64,000 bases of DNA from Acidobacteriaceae bacterium (GTDB taxonomy: Bacteria > Acidobacteriota > Terriglobia > Terriglobales > Acidobacteriaceae). The notes under the pieces were generated by a model. It saw only the letters and a program-made list of their open reading frames with translations. It was not told where the DNA came from and made no database searches. The number at the start of each line of letters is the position of its first letter. Positions within the stretch are counted from its first letter, which is position 1. The stretch spans positions 1-64,000 of the forward strand of contig DAIDGW010000035.1 in assembly GCA_027452245.1 (NCBI GenBank). Reading direction: 5' to 3'. Made by a program: the position numbers and the translations under genes. Positions 25,407 through 34,651 of the stretch are shown here, piece by piece.

Positions 25407-26450
25407 GTGAAGCTCTTTAAGAAGCCGAAGTCGAAATTCTACTGGTATGACTTTACGGTGCGAGGACGTCGGTACCGTGGGTCAACCCAGGAAACGAAGT
25501 CAGTCCGGGCAACGCAAGTAGCAAGCCTAAGACTATCTTCTGTGATGGAAACCAGCGATCCGCTTCCAAGCAAACCGACTACTCTCGGTACGCTTGCTGG
25601 CCGCTTTCTCGCTTGGGTCGACAGTGGCCGCCTGGAAGAGATGACCAGGAAGTTCTACCGCAACGGCTGGCGGCTGCTAAAAGCCACAGCTGTTCCGGAA
25701 CTCCGAGTCGACCAGATTACAAACGATGGCGCCGAGCAATTGAAATTTCCCGGCTCGGCCGCAAACGCCAACTGCGCTTTGCGGACACTGCGACGTATGC
25801 TCCATAAAGCGGAGGAGTGGAAGATGATCGAGCACGCTCCCAAAATCAAAATGATGAAGGAGCATGGGCGGCACCTTCGGCTCGACGACGAAGCAGAAAG
25901 GAAGCTGCTCGAAGGAGCTCAGTCCTGCACCTGGAGAAAGCGAACCTTTGAGCTTTTCCGCGACATCGTCATTCTGATGCGCGATACGGGAATGCGAAAC
26001 CAACGCGAACTCTACCGCATGCGCATCGAGAATCTCGATTGGGACAATCGGGTGATCTTCGTACCCGACAGTAAGACCCTCGAAGGGAGACGACTTGTTC
26101 CGATGAGCCGCCGGGCATTCGAGCTCCTGCGTGCACGCTGTGGCACAAGGTGCGAGGGCTGGGTGTTTCCGTCCAGCCGCGCCGCTTCCGGCCATCTTCG
26201 TTCAATCGATCGCCTTTTTCGAGAGGCTCGGTGTCAAGCCGGTCTTCCAGCAGAACTCGTCCTTTATTGTGCCCGGCATGACTACGGCACACGGGTTCTG
26301 ATGCGAACTGGAAATCTGGCCGCAGTCATGAAGACCATGGGCCATCGAGATGTAAAGACGGCGATGCAATATCAGCATCCTGAACTGGAAACCGTCCGTG
26401 CTGCGCTGGATTACGGTGCAGCAGGCGAGACTGTTGAAATGCGGGTGTAG
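25407..26450 (+). CDS. Tyrosine recombinase / phage-type integrase
   Basis: 347 aa from GTG 25407, with AGGAGG six bases upstream. It has an N-terminal arm-type region (FYWYDFTVRGRRYRGST), a core-binding SAM-like domain (about 60-145) and a catalytic domain. Active-site candidates: Arg in DTGMRNQREL, Lys in DSKTLEGRR, Arg-His in LYCARHDYGTR, His in MGHRDVKT and the nucleophile Tyr in AMQYQHPE. The usual first His of HxxR is Tyr here. It lies about 350 bases from the 3' end of tRNA-Pro, the standard position for an island integrase using the tRNA as attachment site. The enzyme is full length and looks functional. Confidence 0.88.
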   Translation: MKLFKKPKSKFYWYDFTVRGRRYRGSTQETKSVRATQVASLRLSSVMETSDPLPSKPTTLGTLAGRFLAWVDSGRLEEMTRKFYRNGWRLLKATAVPELRVDQITNDGAEQLKFPGSAANANCALRTLRRMLHKAEEWKMIEHAPKIKMMKEHGRHLRLDDEAERKLLEGAQSCTWRKRTFELFRDIVILMRDTGMRNQRELYRMRIENLDWDNRVIFVPDSKTLEGRRLVPMSRRAFELLRARCGTRCEGWVFPSSRAASGHLRSIDRLFREARCQAGLPAELVLYCARHDYGTRVLMRTGNLAAVMKTMGHRDVKTAMQYQHPELETVRAALDYGAAGETVEMRV

Positions 26451-26795
26451 AGGCGGCAGGGTACGGCACGTTTTGCGTCCCACCCGAAAAACCATAACCT
26501 AGGCAAGCCATTGAAAACTACGGTGGTTGTGCATGAGAAGAAAACCCTCCACGAGTAATCGGCCGGCAGTCAACCGCGTCAGAATTCACTGCTTGGTTCG
26601 ACGAAGCGAAACCGTCCGTGTTGCCCAAATGATATGCCCGTAAGAAAAAACAAACGGGAGAATCCCCTCGCATGTCAAACGGAACTCCTCGGTGGAAATC
26701 CAGTCTGAAAATCAGCGATGCAGACGCCGTCTACAATTTCGACACCATCGATGTAGACGGAAAACCAGAAGTAGCGTTTATGTGCTTGAAAAGAA
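26451..26795. other. Integrase-tRNA interval, probable attachment region
   Basis: 345 bases between the integrase stop and the tRNA-Pro 3' end. It contains a perfect 9-bp inverted repeat (CCGTCTACA at 26727-26735, TGTAGACGG at 26752-26760) and no gene. By analogy the attachment core should overlap the tRNA 3' end (from 26796). A second copy was not seen elsewhere in the window. Confidence 0.5.
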
Positions 26796-26872
<77 letters not shown>

Positions 26873-27159
26873 ACATACGAAAGACGCAGTGGAAACGACT
26901 TTGCGTCGGCTGCGAAAACCACTGAAGAACCCTACGATTATATCATCCGTTCGCCTTCGTTCCCCGGGAGAGAGGTCAGGTCGGTCGCGTCGGTTCCGGT
27001 TTATTTCGTAGGTGCAGATCAGCCTGGGAAGTGCCCACGCAACGGCGCGAATGAACCTTCATTTTCATCAGCTGAGTTTCGCCACGACACGGTGATTCCG
27101 CGCATTGTATGAACGGGCCGTCAACAGATACCATTTCCTGTTCCTGCGAAGAAGGCTTC

Positions 27160-28323
27160 ATGCAAACCATATTCATTGCCAGCACCCTCTATACGCCCAC
27201 CGAAGAGATTCGCGAACCACTAGTCACGGTGGAAGATGGAGTCATCACATCGGTTACGTCGCGAGCGGAAACGAGCACGCCGAAGAACGCCGAAGTCGTC
27301 GATCTGGGTAAGGCGATTCTCGCTCCCGGATTCATCGACATTCACATTCACGGAGGAGCGGGGCTCGACGTGATGCGTGCGGCGGCTTCGGACTTGCCAC
27401 GCCTTAATGGTTTTCTCGCATCGCATGGCGTGACCGCATATTTCCCGACCACGGTCGCCGCGCCGTTGGACGATACCTGCAAGGCGCTGGAGCGTCTGGC
27501 CGGAGCAATCGAAGCGGGAGAAAAATCAAATTCCGGAGATCCGGCCGCCAAACCTCTCGGGGTTCATCTGGAAGGGCCCTTCCTGAGTCACGCGCGGCGC
27601 GGCGTCCACCCTCCCGAGTATTTGTTGACGCCGACCGTCGAGACTTTCGATCGTCTGTGGCAAGCAGCGCGGGGGCATGTGTCGGCGCTGACCATTGCTC
27701 CGGAAATCGAGGGCGCGCTGGAAGTCATTGCCGAAGCTGCCCGGCGCAATGTATGCGTCAGCATTGGGCATTCGGACGCGGACTATACCGCAGCGCAGGC
27801 GGGAGTCCACGCCGGCGCGCGGCATGCGACGCACACTTTCAATGCCATGAAGCCGCTGGATCATCGCGATCCCGGCATCATTGCCGAAGTCCTGACCGAC
27901 GATCGCATCACGGCCGACCTGATCGCCGACGGCATCCACGTATCTCCATCGGTGGTGAAGATTTTCATGAAGGCCAAAGGGGTGGAGCGGGCCGTTCTCA
28001 TTACCGATGCCATTGCCGCGACCGGAATGCCCAATGGCAAGTATCAACTGGGGCCGATTCTGGTCGACGTCAAAGACGGAATGTGCACGATGGAAGGCAA
28101 GCTGGCGGGAAGCGTTCTGACCATGGACCGCGCGGTACGAAATGTGACACAGTTTGCTGGATGGAATCTGAAAGATGCGGTCCGCGCCGCCACCCTGAAT
28201 CCAGCCCACGCTGGGGGCTTGTCAACCAAACGAGGACGGATTGCAGCGGGATGCGCCGCGGACTTTGTCGTGATGACGCCGGGAGGCGAAATTGCAAAGA
28301 CGATTGTCGGCGGAAGGGCGTGA
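27160..28323 (+). CDS. nagA: N-acetylglucosamine-6-phosphate deacetylase
   Basis: 387 aa. It removes the acetyl group from GlcNAc-6-phosphate in amino-sugar recycling and chitin or peptidoglycan use. Motifs: GFIDIHIHGGAGLD (metal-binding HxH), HLEGPFL (Glu ligand), SIGHSDADY, HTFNAM and LITDAIAATG (catalytic Asp). ATG 27160 is chosen because GAAGG precedes it by 6 bases; an in-frame codon at 27109 adds no conserved sequence. Amidohydrolase fold, normal length. First clear housekeeping gene to the right of the tRNA-Pro. Confidence 0.93.
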   Translation: MQTIFIASTLYTPTEEIREPLVTVEDGVITSVTSRAETSTPKNAEVVDLGKAILAPGFIDIHIHGGAGLDVMRAAASDLPRLNGFLASHGVTAYFPTTVAAPLDDTCKALERLAGAIEAGEKSNSGDPAAKPLGVHLEGPFLSHARRGVHPPEYLLTPTVETFDRLWQAARGHVSALTIAPEIEGALEVIAEAARRNVCVSIGHSDADYTAAQAGVHAGARHATHTFNAMKPLDHRDPGIIAEVLTDDRITADLIADGIHVSPSVVKIFMKAKGVERAVLITDAIAATGMPNGKYQLGPILVDVKDGMCTMEGKLAGSVLTMDRAVRNVTQFAGWNLKDAVRAATLNPAHAGGLSTKRGRIAAGCAADFVVMTPGGEIAKTIVGGRA

Positions 28324-28333
28324 TGCGCAGCGG

Positions 28334-28747
28334 TTAGTTTGGCTTGCGCTGCTTGGCGTTGGCCAAATATTGGCGCATGAGAATTCCATCGGCCCGCGAG
28401 AATTGGTCAAGAAAGGAATTCTCCGGCTTCTTCGAATTCTCGGGCAACTGCGCATTCTCTCGCAGCTTGTCGCCCAGTTCCGGATCGTGATTTACGACCT
28501 GGGAATAAAACCACAGGAAATGACGCATCTGATCGAGCGCGGTCCGCAGCGTCTCGATGGGCTCGGTTTCCGCCAGCGAATTGAGAGCTTCCATGAGTTC
28601 GGGATCGCTTGGAGCCTGCATGGCTGCGCAGTTCAGCTCGCGCTGAATGGTTCGCAGATCTTCCGTCACCCGTGCAATTCGAAAATGCAGATCTTCCATG
28701 TCGTCTCGTGCCATTCCGGTCTGTCTGACGATCTCATTGACACGCAT
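28334..28747 (-). CDS. Hypothetical helical protein (137 aa)
   Basis: Not recognised. The composition is helical and polar throughout (RIARVTEDLRTIQRELNCAA, TLRTALDQMRHFLWFY), suggesting a coiled-coil or four-helix cytoplasmic protein. It ends 11 bases from the nagA stop, convergent. ATG 28747 lacks a clear ribosome-binding site; an ATG eleven codons later is possible. Confidence 0.55.
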   Translation of the reverse strand: MRVNEIVRQTGMARDDMEDLHFRIARVTEDLRTIQRELNCAAMQAPSDPELMEALNSLAETEPIETLRTALDQMRHFLWFYSQVVNHDPELGDKLRENAQLPENSKKPENSFLDQFSRADGILMRQYLANAKQRKPN

Positions 28748-28927
28748 GAGCGAACAGATGTCCCATGTACATAGCGCTTTCGTAATTGCGCTGTTACCTT
28801 CGTCGGGGGATTGGTAACAGTGCCGAAAGCCATGACGCTCCTGCGGTTTCCGGGCACTTCCCGATACGCAGGATTCACCGCAATGGCAGGTTATTTCCTG
28901 GCAAGTGAGTCCGGGAGAAACCGGGGG

Positions 28928-31168
28928 TCAGCGCCCCGCGCCCTTCTTCTTTTCCAGCGCGGCGTAAATCATGGGATCGGTGCAGACTTCGTAGTAGCAG
29001 CGGTCGGTCCAGCCCTTCACGGAGAAATCGGAAGCGTTGATTTTTGGAATGCGGCTCTGGCGCACCACAACCTTGCGGAAGATATCGCGATCCACGGGGA
29101 CCATCCCGGCAAACAGTTTGTATTCGCTCTTGTCTGAGGATGCCAGGGCCGCAGGAAGCTTGACGGCGAGCGGCTGCAAGGAAATTTCCTGCTGCAATTT
29201 TTCAAACGCAGCTTGGTTCATGCGTATACCGCCGAGGTTGAAACTTAGAATCGTGTCTTCCGGATTTCCCCCGGGCTCCATCTCTCCCGACTGAAAGGCG
29301 TAAACGTGGAAGGGACCAGCCTTCGATTCCATGACTTTTCTGGCTTTCTTGTTGCACGAGGAAAGCCGGTCGCTCTCGTTTAAGGCCTCCGAGATCATGA
29401 TCTGGTGATCGCCATCCATGAGGTAGAGCGGGGCGGAGTCCTGCAGGGTGATTCCGACACCCAGTTCCAGGGGCGGCATTCCCGACCGCTGCACCAGTTC
29501 GTTATACCCGCGCACGATCTCAATCATTTCGCGGGCCAGCACACAGGCGCGGCTTACGGCTAGACCGGCTTGGCCTTCTCGCTCGAGGATCGCAAGGATG
29601 ATCGCGTCCCCTTCGAGAAAGACTTTCTGTGCCCCATATTTCGCGAGCAGCTTGTTTACGGGATCGTAAAAATTGAGGCTGAAATAAGAAGCCGGGTTCA
29701 GACCTTTGTCCATCATGGTGCGGGTCAGGCGGGTGGAATCGCGCACGTCCGCCTTCATAATGACGTGGCGCAAAACGCGCTCCCCTTCCGACTGCTGCTG
29801 CTCTTCGGGCAGCAAGAACTCGTAAAGCGTTCCATTGACCTTCGAGAGCGCGCGCACTCGTTCATTCCCGGCAAGATTGATGGAATCGAGAGCGGCGTTC
29901 AGTACTTCGAGGCGGCGCAGGTCGCGATGATAGCGGAGAAAATCCTGCAAGAAGCGGGCCGCGATCTTGCCCCGCTCTCCTCCGCGGCACCCGGCCACCT
30001 TTGCGACAGCCGCATAAAGGCTGGTTGGGGATAATTTCCCGTACTCCTGGATCATGCGTTCCACACGATCGCATTCGGTGCGGTCGATGAGCGCATTTTT
30101 CAACTGCTGCGGATTGATGCGCGGCGCATATTCGCTCAGCAGCGGAACAACCTGGTAGGAGGCAATCACGTTTTCCATCACATTCTCGTCTTCCAGCAGG
30201 CGCACCCACGCCGACAATCGATCCTGCTGCAGCATGCCATCGTCGGTAGATTCGTCCGGAGTCCCGGTGCCGACCAGGGTGACGGCATTTTCGGGAACGT
30301 TCATCCAGCTGTCGATCGTCTCGCCGGAGATTTCTTCTCCGTAGAGCGAACGCAGGTACCCGGAAAAAATTTCGCGCAGTCGGCCGTAGCGGTCCGGATC
30401 CCTATCCCAATTCCCCAGCATGACGTAATGTTCGGCACAGAGATAATCATCCCGGCCGTCTTCCTGGAAAGCCAGGCGATTCAGGAACAGTGGGTAGTTG
30501 TCATACGTGCCGTCGTCAGTTTCTTCTCCGAACAGCGACCGCCTTGTGCGGCCAAGGGTTTCCTTTTCAATCTCGCGGAAAGTCTGGAAGAGGTCTTGTC
30601 CGACTTTTCGCAGAATAATTTTCTTGCGTACCTGAAAGGCGGCCAGGCGCTCACGATGCTGGATCGCGCTCTCCTGCCGTCCACCGTCGTACCCCTTGAT
30701 AAGAATGCGGCAGCGTTCCAATACCTGGGCAAACTGGGAGTTCATTTCGGCGCGCAAGAATTTGATGATGCCCAGACGCGCGAGGACGTCCAAGCTGAGC
30801 TTTCCGTCTTTTTTCGCGTAATTGAGCGTCGAAACCAGCAACTCGGCCAGCAATTCCTTCAGGTCCGCCGCCTCGCCGGACCGGGGCAAGGCCTGAGCCG
30901 TCTTCTTGCGCAGCCAGGAAGGCCCACCTTGCTTGGGCTGAATCTCAGTTGAAAGAAGTCCTTCGAGCTCTCCATGACGCGCCAGCAATTTGGCAATATG
31001 GGCGCGGGCTGCCTCGCAAACTCGATTGCTCAAAACAACGTCGTGGCGCAGGTTATCGACGCCGACGAGCAGCCCCCGCAAAGCGATGCTGGGGGTGGAC
31101 GCAGCTAATTTCGGCGGGGCAGAGGAGTTCTGCGAACCGCCCAGGCGAAAGATGGGAATTCTTGGCAT
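28928..31168 (-). CDS. Large protein with class III nucleotidyl cyclase-like domain
   Basis: A 746-aa cytoplasmic protein. Residues 1-460 are mainly helical and not recognised. From about 465, IMKADVRDSTRLTRTMM and FLEGDAIILAI resemble the two metal-binding aspartates of adenylate/guanylate cyclase catalytic domains, followed by ELGVGITLQDSAPLYLMDG and SEALNESDRLSSC. The C-terminal 120 residues are again unassigned. Cyclic-nucleotide synthesis is possible, but purine-specifying residues cannot be judged by eye and the domain could be catalytically weak. Transcribed alone; upstream gene is proline dehydrogenase on the same strand, 128 bases away. Confidence 0.65.
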   Translation of the reverse strand: MPRIPIFRLGGSQNSSAPPKLAASTPSIALRGLLVGVDNLRHDVVLSNRVCEAARAHIAKLLARHGELEGLLSTEIQPKQGGPSWLRKKTAQALPRSGEAADLKELLAELLVSTLNYAKKDGKLSLDVLARLGIIKFLRAEMNSQFAQVLERCRILIKGYDGGRQESAIQHRERLAAFQVRKKIILRKVGQDLFQTFREIEKETLGRTRRSLFGEETDDGTYDNYPLFLNRLAFQEDGRDDYLCAEHYVMLGNWDRDPDRYGRLREIFSGYLRSLYGEEISGETIDSWMNVPENAVTLVGTGTPDESTDDGMLQQDRLSAWVRLLEDENVMENVIASYQVVPLLSEYAPRINPQQLKNALIDRTECDRVERMIQEYGKLSPTSLYAAVAKVAGCRGGERGKIAARFLQDFLRYHRDLRRLEVLNAALDSINLAGNERVRALSKVNGTLYEFLLPEEQQQSEGERVLRHVIMKADVRDSTRLTRTMMDKGLNPASYFSLNFYDPVNKLLAKYGAQKVFLEGDAIILAILEREGQAGLAVSRACVLAREMIEIVRGYNELVQRSGMPPLELGVGITLQDSAPLYLMDGDHQIMISEALNESDRLSSCNKKARKVMESKAGPFHVYAFQSGEMEPGGNPEDTILSFNLGGIRMNQAAFEKLQQEISLQPLAVKLPAALASSDKSEYKLFAGMVPVDRDIFRKVVVRQSRIPKINASDFSVKGWTDRCYYEVCTDPMIYAALEKKKGAGR

Positions 31169-31295
31169 GCGCCGCTAGCGTGTTCCTCGGAAGCTGCTGA
31201 TTTGGCAGCTACATACCGAGGCTAGCATGCCGCAACAGGCCTCTAAAGTTACCCAAGTTACCGGAATTGCGAAACAAAGGGGAAACTCTTCAGCT

Positions 31296-32222
31296 TCAGG
31301 CGCGAAGCATATTCCTGAGAACGAAAAAGGCGTTGGCAGGACGCTCACCCAAACGCCGCATGAAGTAGGGATACCATTCAGTTCCAAACGGAACATACAC
31401 GCGCATCCGCCAGCCCTCGCGAACCAGGCTTTGTTGCAGGTCGCGCCGAATGCCGTAAAGCATCTGGAACTCAAATGAATCGCGCGCAATTTTCTCGCGG
31501 GTCGCGAAGGCTTGCACTTCCCGAATGATACTTTCGTCGTGAGTCGCGATTCCGTGATAAATGCCGCTCTTCAACAGCATCTTCATCAAGTGGATATAGT
31601 TCACATCCACCTCGCTCTTATTCTCGAACGCAATACTGGCGGGCTCCTGGTACGCTCCCTTACACAGGCGAATGCGAATTCCGGCCGATAGAAGGTCGGC
31701 GACATCTTTTTCGGAGCGGCGCAGATACGCCTGAATCACTGTGCCGACACTGTTCTGATTTCCCGACGTTTGATGAAGCTCACGAACGAAATCCAGCGTC
31801 CGCTGCGTATATGGCGACCCCTCCATATCCACGCGAACAAAACCCGGCGGATTCATGCTTGCTGCCTGGGCCACCAATCCGCTCACCAGTTCGCGGGCGA
31901 GATTCTCGTCGACATCCAGCCCCATGTGGGTCAACTTCAAACTGATATTCGCGTTCAGCGAATTTGCCGTAATCGCATTGAGGATCTCTCGGTAGAGCCT
32001 CGCGCTGTGGCGGGCTTCCTCGGCATTGGTTACGTTCTCGCCCAGGTTGTCGATACTGACGCTCATTCCGGCGCGATTCACAGCCTGTGTCACCCGCACA
32101 GCATCAGTGATTTCATTTCCGGCGACAAAACGTCCTGAAACCCGCCGACCGATGGAAGATTGTTCAGCAAAATTGCGGAAAGAACGGTTTTCCGAGAGAT
32201 GAACGAAGAACGCTCTCAGCAT
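31296..32222 (-). CDS. Proline dehydrogenase
   Basis: A 308-aa FAD-dependent monofunctional enzyme oxidising proline to pyrroline-5-carboxylate. Characteristic segments: SLKLTHMGLDVD, VRVDMEGSPYTQ, VGTVIQAYLRRSEKD, IRLCKGAYQEP, IATHDESII, FEFQMLYGIRRDLQ and VYVPFGTEWYPYFMRRLGERP. TIM barrel of usual length for the short bacterial form. ATG 32222; AGG about nine bases upstream. Confidence 0.93.
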   Translation of the reverse strand: MLRAFFVHLSENRSFRNFAEQSSIGRRVSGRFVAGNEITDAVRVTQAVNRAGMSVSIDNLGENVTNAEEARHSARLYREILNAITANSLNANISLKLTHMGLDVDENLARELVSGLVAQAASMNPPGFVRVDMEGSPYTQRTLDFVRELHQTSGNQNSVGTVIQAYLRRSEKDVADLLSAGIRIRLCKGAYQEPASIAFENKSEVDVNYIHLMKMLLKSGIYHGIATHDESIIREVQAFATREKIARDSFEFQMLYGIRRDLQQSLVREGWRMRVYVPFGTEWYPYFMRRLGERPANAFFVLRNMLRA

Positions 32223-32276
32223 GTAACACCTGCTCGTATAGGAAATTTAAGGGAAGAAAGGCCTGGCTGGCGTATA

Positions 32277-32326
32277 AAGCTCACAGAAGGTTTTACCACA
32301 ACCGGGCGCAATCGGGATGTGAGCTT
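32277..32326. repeat. Inverted repeat upstream of proline dehydrogenase
   Basis: AAGCTCACA (32277-32285) and TGTGAGCTT (32318-32326) are exact reverse complements with a 32-base spacer, in the promoter region of the minus-strand proline dehydrogenase gene. It could be a pair of regulator half-sites or a hairpin. Confidence 0.45.
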
Positions 32327-32391
32327 ACACCCTGTTCCAGAAGTGGAAACTGAGGTATTCCTCAAACCAAAAAAACATCTTAATTGGACGC

Positions 32392-32733
32392 TTACTGATC
32401 TTCGAACTTGACCTCGACCGGCTGCGTGGTTTCATGCGGAGCAGGTTCCCATCGCCACTTCTCCACGGCTTCTTGCGCCGCCTGGGCCAGGATGGGGTGG
32501 CCGCCCTTCACCTGGATCGTTTTCACGGTTCCGTTAGGTTCGACCACGACATCGAGCCGTACCGCTCCGTGAATCTGCATTCTGCGCGCGAGTTCCGGAT
32601 AACGAGGGGCGACCTTACTGACGATCTTTCGTCCCTCTGAGTCCTGGGCAAACACTTGGTTGGGGGCCGACACAACCACTACGACAGAGAGCAGGACCCC
32701 GATGGCTCCCCATCGCCGCAAGTAGCTTTTCAT
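32392..32733 (-). CDS. TonB C-terminal domain protein (energy-transducer-like)
   Basis: 113 aa with signal peptide or anchor (GVLLSVVVVVSAPNQVFAQ) and a C-terminal TonB fold: KVAPRYPELARRMQIHGAVR, LDVVVEPNGTVKTIQVKGG, then AVEKWRWEPA. It lacks the proline-rich spacer of a true TonB, so it is likely a short periplasmic TonB-domain protein of the kind abundant in acidobacteria. Confidence 0.85.
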   Translation of the reverse strand: MKSYLRRWGAIGVLLSVVVVVSAPNQVFAQDSEGRKIVSKVAPRYPELARRMQIHGAVRLDVVVEPNGTVKTIQVKGGHPILAQAAQEAVEKWRWEPAPHETTQPVEVKFEDQ

Positions 32734-32810
32734 TTACACGTAGTCTAAGAAACCTCTGAGGGGAGCAGAAGATAACCGAAGTAACGGGAATCGGTCGGAA
32801 GATCGAGGGG

Positions 32811-33743
32811 TTACTTGCCGTGCTCCTCCAGGAATTTTTCCACTTCGATGGCGGCCATGCACCCGGTTCCCGCAGCCGTGATGGCCTGGCGATAGCGCCG
32901 GTCCTGCACGTCCCCGCAGGCAAACACGCCGTGAACCCGCGTATGCACGTAGTTGTGCGTCTTAAGATAGCCGTCCTGATCCATATCGAGTTGGCCTTCG
33001 AACATCTTAGCGTTAGGCTCGTGGCCGATTCCCAGAAACATGGCACTGGTGGGAAAATCCCAAACTTTGCCGGTTTTGAGGTTCCGCAGCTTCAAGGCGG
33101 TCACTTCTTTCTTTTCCACATCATGCACGTCTTCCACGACGGTATCGGTCAGAAACTGAATTTTCGGATGCTCCTGCGCGCGCTTGAGCATGATCTTCGA
33201 GGCACGGAAAGAATCGCGGCGGTGAATGAGCGTAACTTTCGTCGCGAAGCGGGTGAGGAACAAGGCTTCTTCCATGGCCGAGTCACCGCCGCCGATCACA
33301 ACAATTTCTTTTCCCGAGAAGAAGAAGCCGTCACAGGTGGCGCATGAAGAGACGCCATGCCCAATCAGTTGCTGCTCATGGGGAAGCCCTAACCATCTAG
33401 CGGAGGCTCCGCTGGCGATTATGAGGCTTTGCGTATGAACCTGATGCTTGCCGAGGTGCAGCACGAAAGGTCTTTGGCTCAGATCGGCGCTCGTGAGGTG
33501 CGCCATGCGGTACTCCGCACCGAAACGTTCCGCCTGCTTGCGCATGTTCTCGATCAATTGTGGACCGAGGATCCCCTCGGGGAACCCGGGGAAATTCTCC
33601 ACCAGCGTCGTCAACGACAGTTGCCCGCCCGGTTCGTGACCCTCAATCACCAGCGGACTGAGATTGGCGCGGGCCGTATAAAGTGCAGCGGTGTGGCCGG
33701 AGCATCCGGAACCAATGATCACTACATTGCGAATTTCGCTCAT
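32811..33743 (-). CDS. trxB: Thioredoxin-disulfide reductase
   Basis: A 310-aa FAD/NADPH flavoenzyme reducing thioredoxin. FAD-binding VVIIGSGCSGHTAALYTARA, redox centre SCATCDGFF (Cys134, Cys137), NADPH-binding VVIGGGDSAMEEALFL and a closing GVFACGDVQDRRYRQA. Normal family length. Starts ATG 33743, separate from neighbours. Confidence 0.95.
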   Translation of the reverse strand: MSEIRNVVIIGSGCSGHTAALYTARANLSPLVIEGHEPGGQLSLTTLVENFPGFPEGILGPQLIENMRKQAERFGAEYRMAHLTSADLSQRPFVLHLGKHQVHTQSLIIASGASARWLGLPHEQQLIGHGVSSCATCDGFFFSGKEIVVIGGGDSAMEEALFLTRFATKVTLIHRRDSFRASKIMLKRAQEHPKIQFLTDTVVEDVHDVEKKEVTALKLRNLKTGKVWDFPTSAMFLGIGHEPNAKMFEGQLDMDQDGYLKTHNYVHTRVHGVFACGDVQDRRYRQAITAAGTGCMAAIEVEKFLEEHGK

Positions 33744-33828
33744 TTGTTTTTATCGGTGCAGATATAGATTGCAGATTTGAATTTTGGATGCAAAGCGTAA
33801 ACGTCTTCATGCTTCCGCGAGATTCTCG

Positions 33829-34581
33829 CTATTGATCTTTCCCGGGTTTGCGAGTGGCTGATTCTCCGGCTGCCGATTTGCCGCTTGAAATTTTTGCCAG
33901 CTCCACCGGCACGATTCTCCTCACACCGAGCATCTTGCGATAACTTGCCAGGATTGATGAGCCGCTCCGGAACAACGGTTCATAGGCGCTCTGGTCGACT
34001 GCCGGGCCGCCTTCGGCCTGCGTACAACGCGCCAATGCGACCGAAGCTTTCCCAAAACGCTCCAGACGAATCCGGCTGACCGGGGTGTTGGCATTCAACA
34101 TGGTCAATGGCGATGTCACCGCAGACGCGCTGTCTTCCAATGAAATCTGGATCAACTCTTTGGGATCCCGAATGTGCAGCACCAGGGTCTCCACCATATT
34201 CTGTCCATCGTTGCTGAACGAATATTGCACATTGGAAAAAGACGCCTGTTCAGGGAACTCGCGGCGAATTCGTACGTAACTAGCTACAGAGGGCTTTTGG
34301 GAAACCTGGGCGGCCTGCTGCGCCTGCAGAAAATTCGGCATGTCCGTCAACGTGGATACTCCGCGAGAGATTTCGAAATCACTGCCGAAAGCGGATTGCT
34401 TCGGAATCCGGGACAGCGCGGAACCGATTTCCTTCTGTTCTTCTGCGGAAGGTGTGCAGACATTCAGCACGTTCACCTTGACCTGCGGCTGCTGGGAAGA
34501 GGGTGATGCATCCTGCTTGCCAGCCACCGCTACGGCGACCAAAGCGACGGCAACGAACGAGATTTGTAAGATTGTGCGCAC
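33829..34581 (-). CDS. Secreted hypothetical protein (250 aa)
   Basis: N-terminal signal peptide (LQISFVAVALVAVAVAG). The mature domain is mixed alpha/beta with LNVCTPSAEEQKEIGSALSRIP and a C-terminal KMLGVRRIVPVELAKI, followed by a Ser/Lys-rich tail. Two cysteines. No family recognised. Divergent from the SpoIIE phosphatase with a 70-base gap. Confidence 0.6.
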   Translation of the reverse strand: MRTILQISFVAVALVAVAVAGKQDASPSSQQPQVKVNVLNVCTPSAEEQKEIGSALSRIPKQSAFGSDFEISRGVSTLTDMPNFLQAQQAAQVSQKPSVASYVRIRREFPEQASFSNVQYSFSNDGQNMVETLVLHIRDPKELIQISLEDSASAVTSPLTMLNANTPVSRIRLERFGKASVALARCTQAEGGPAVDQSAYEPLFRSGSSILASYRKMLGVRRIVPVELAKISSGKSAAGESATRKPGKDQ

Positions 34582-34651
34582 CGCCGCATTCTAAATGAGA
34601 ACCGGTGTCGCACGGCTATAATCGTATTTTTGAGCCTGCCCGCAATCGAGC

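Noticed and set aside
26727..26760. Terminator for tRNA-Pro
   Set aside because: The 9-bp inverted repeat has no T-run on the minus strand.
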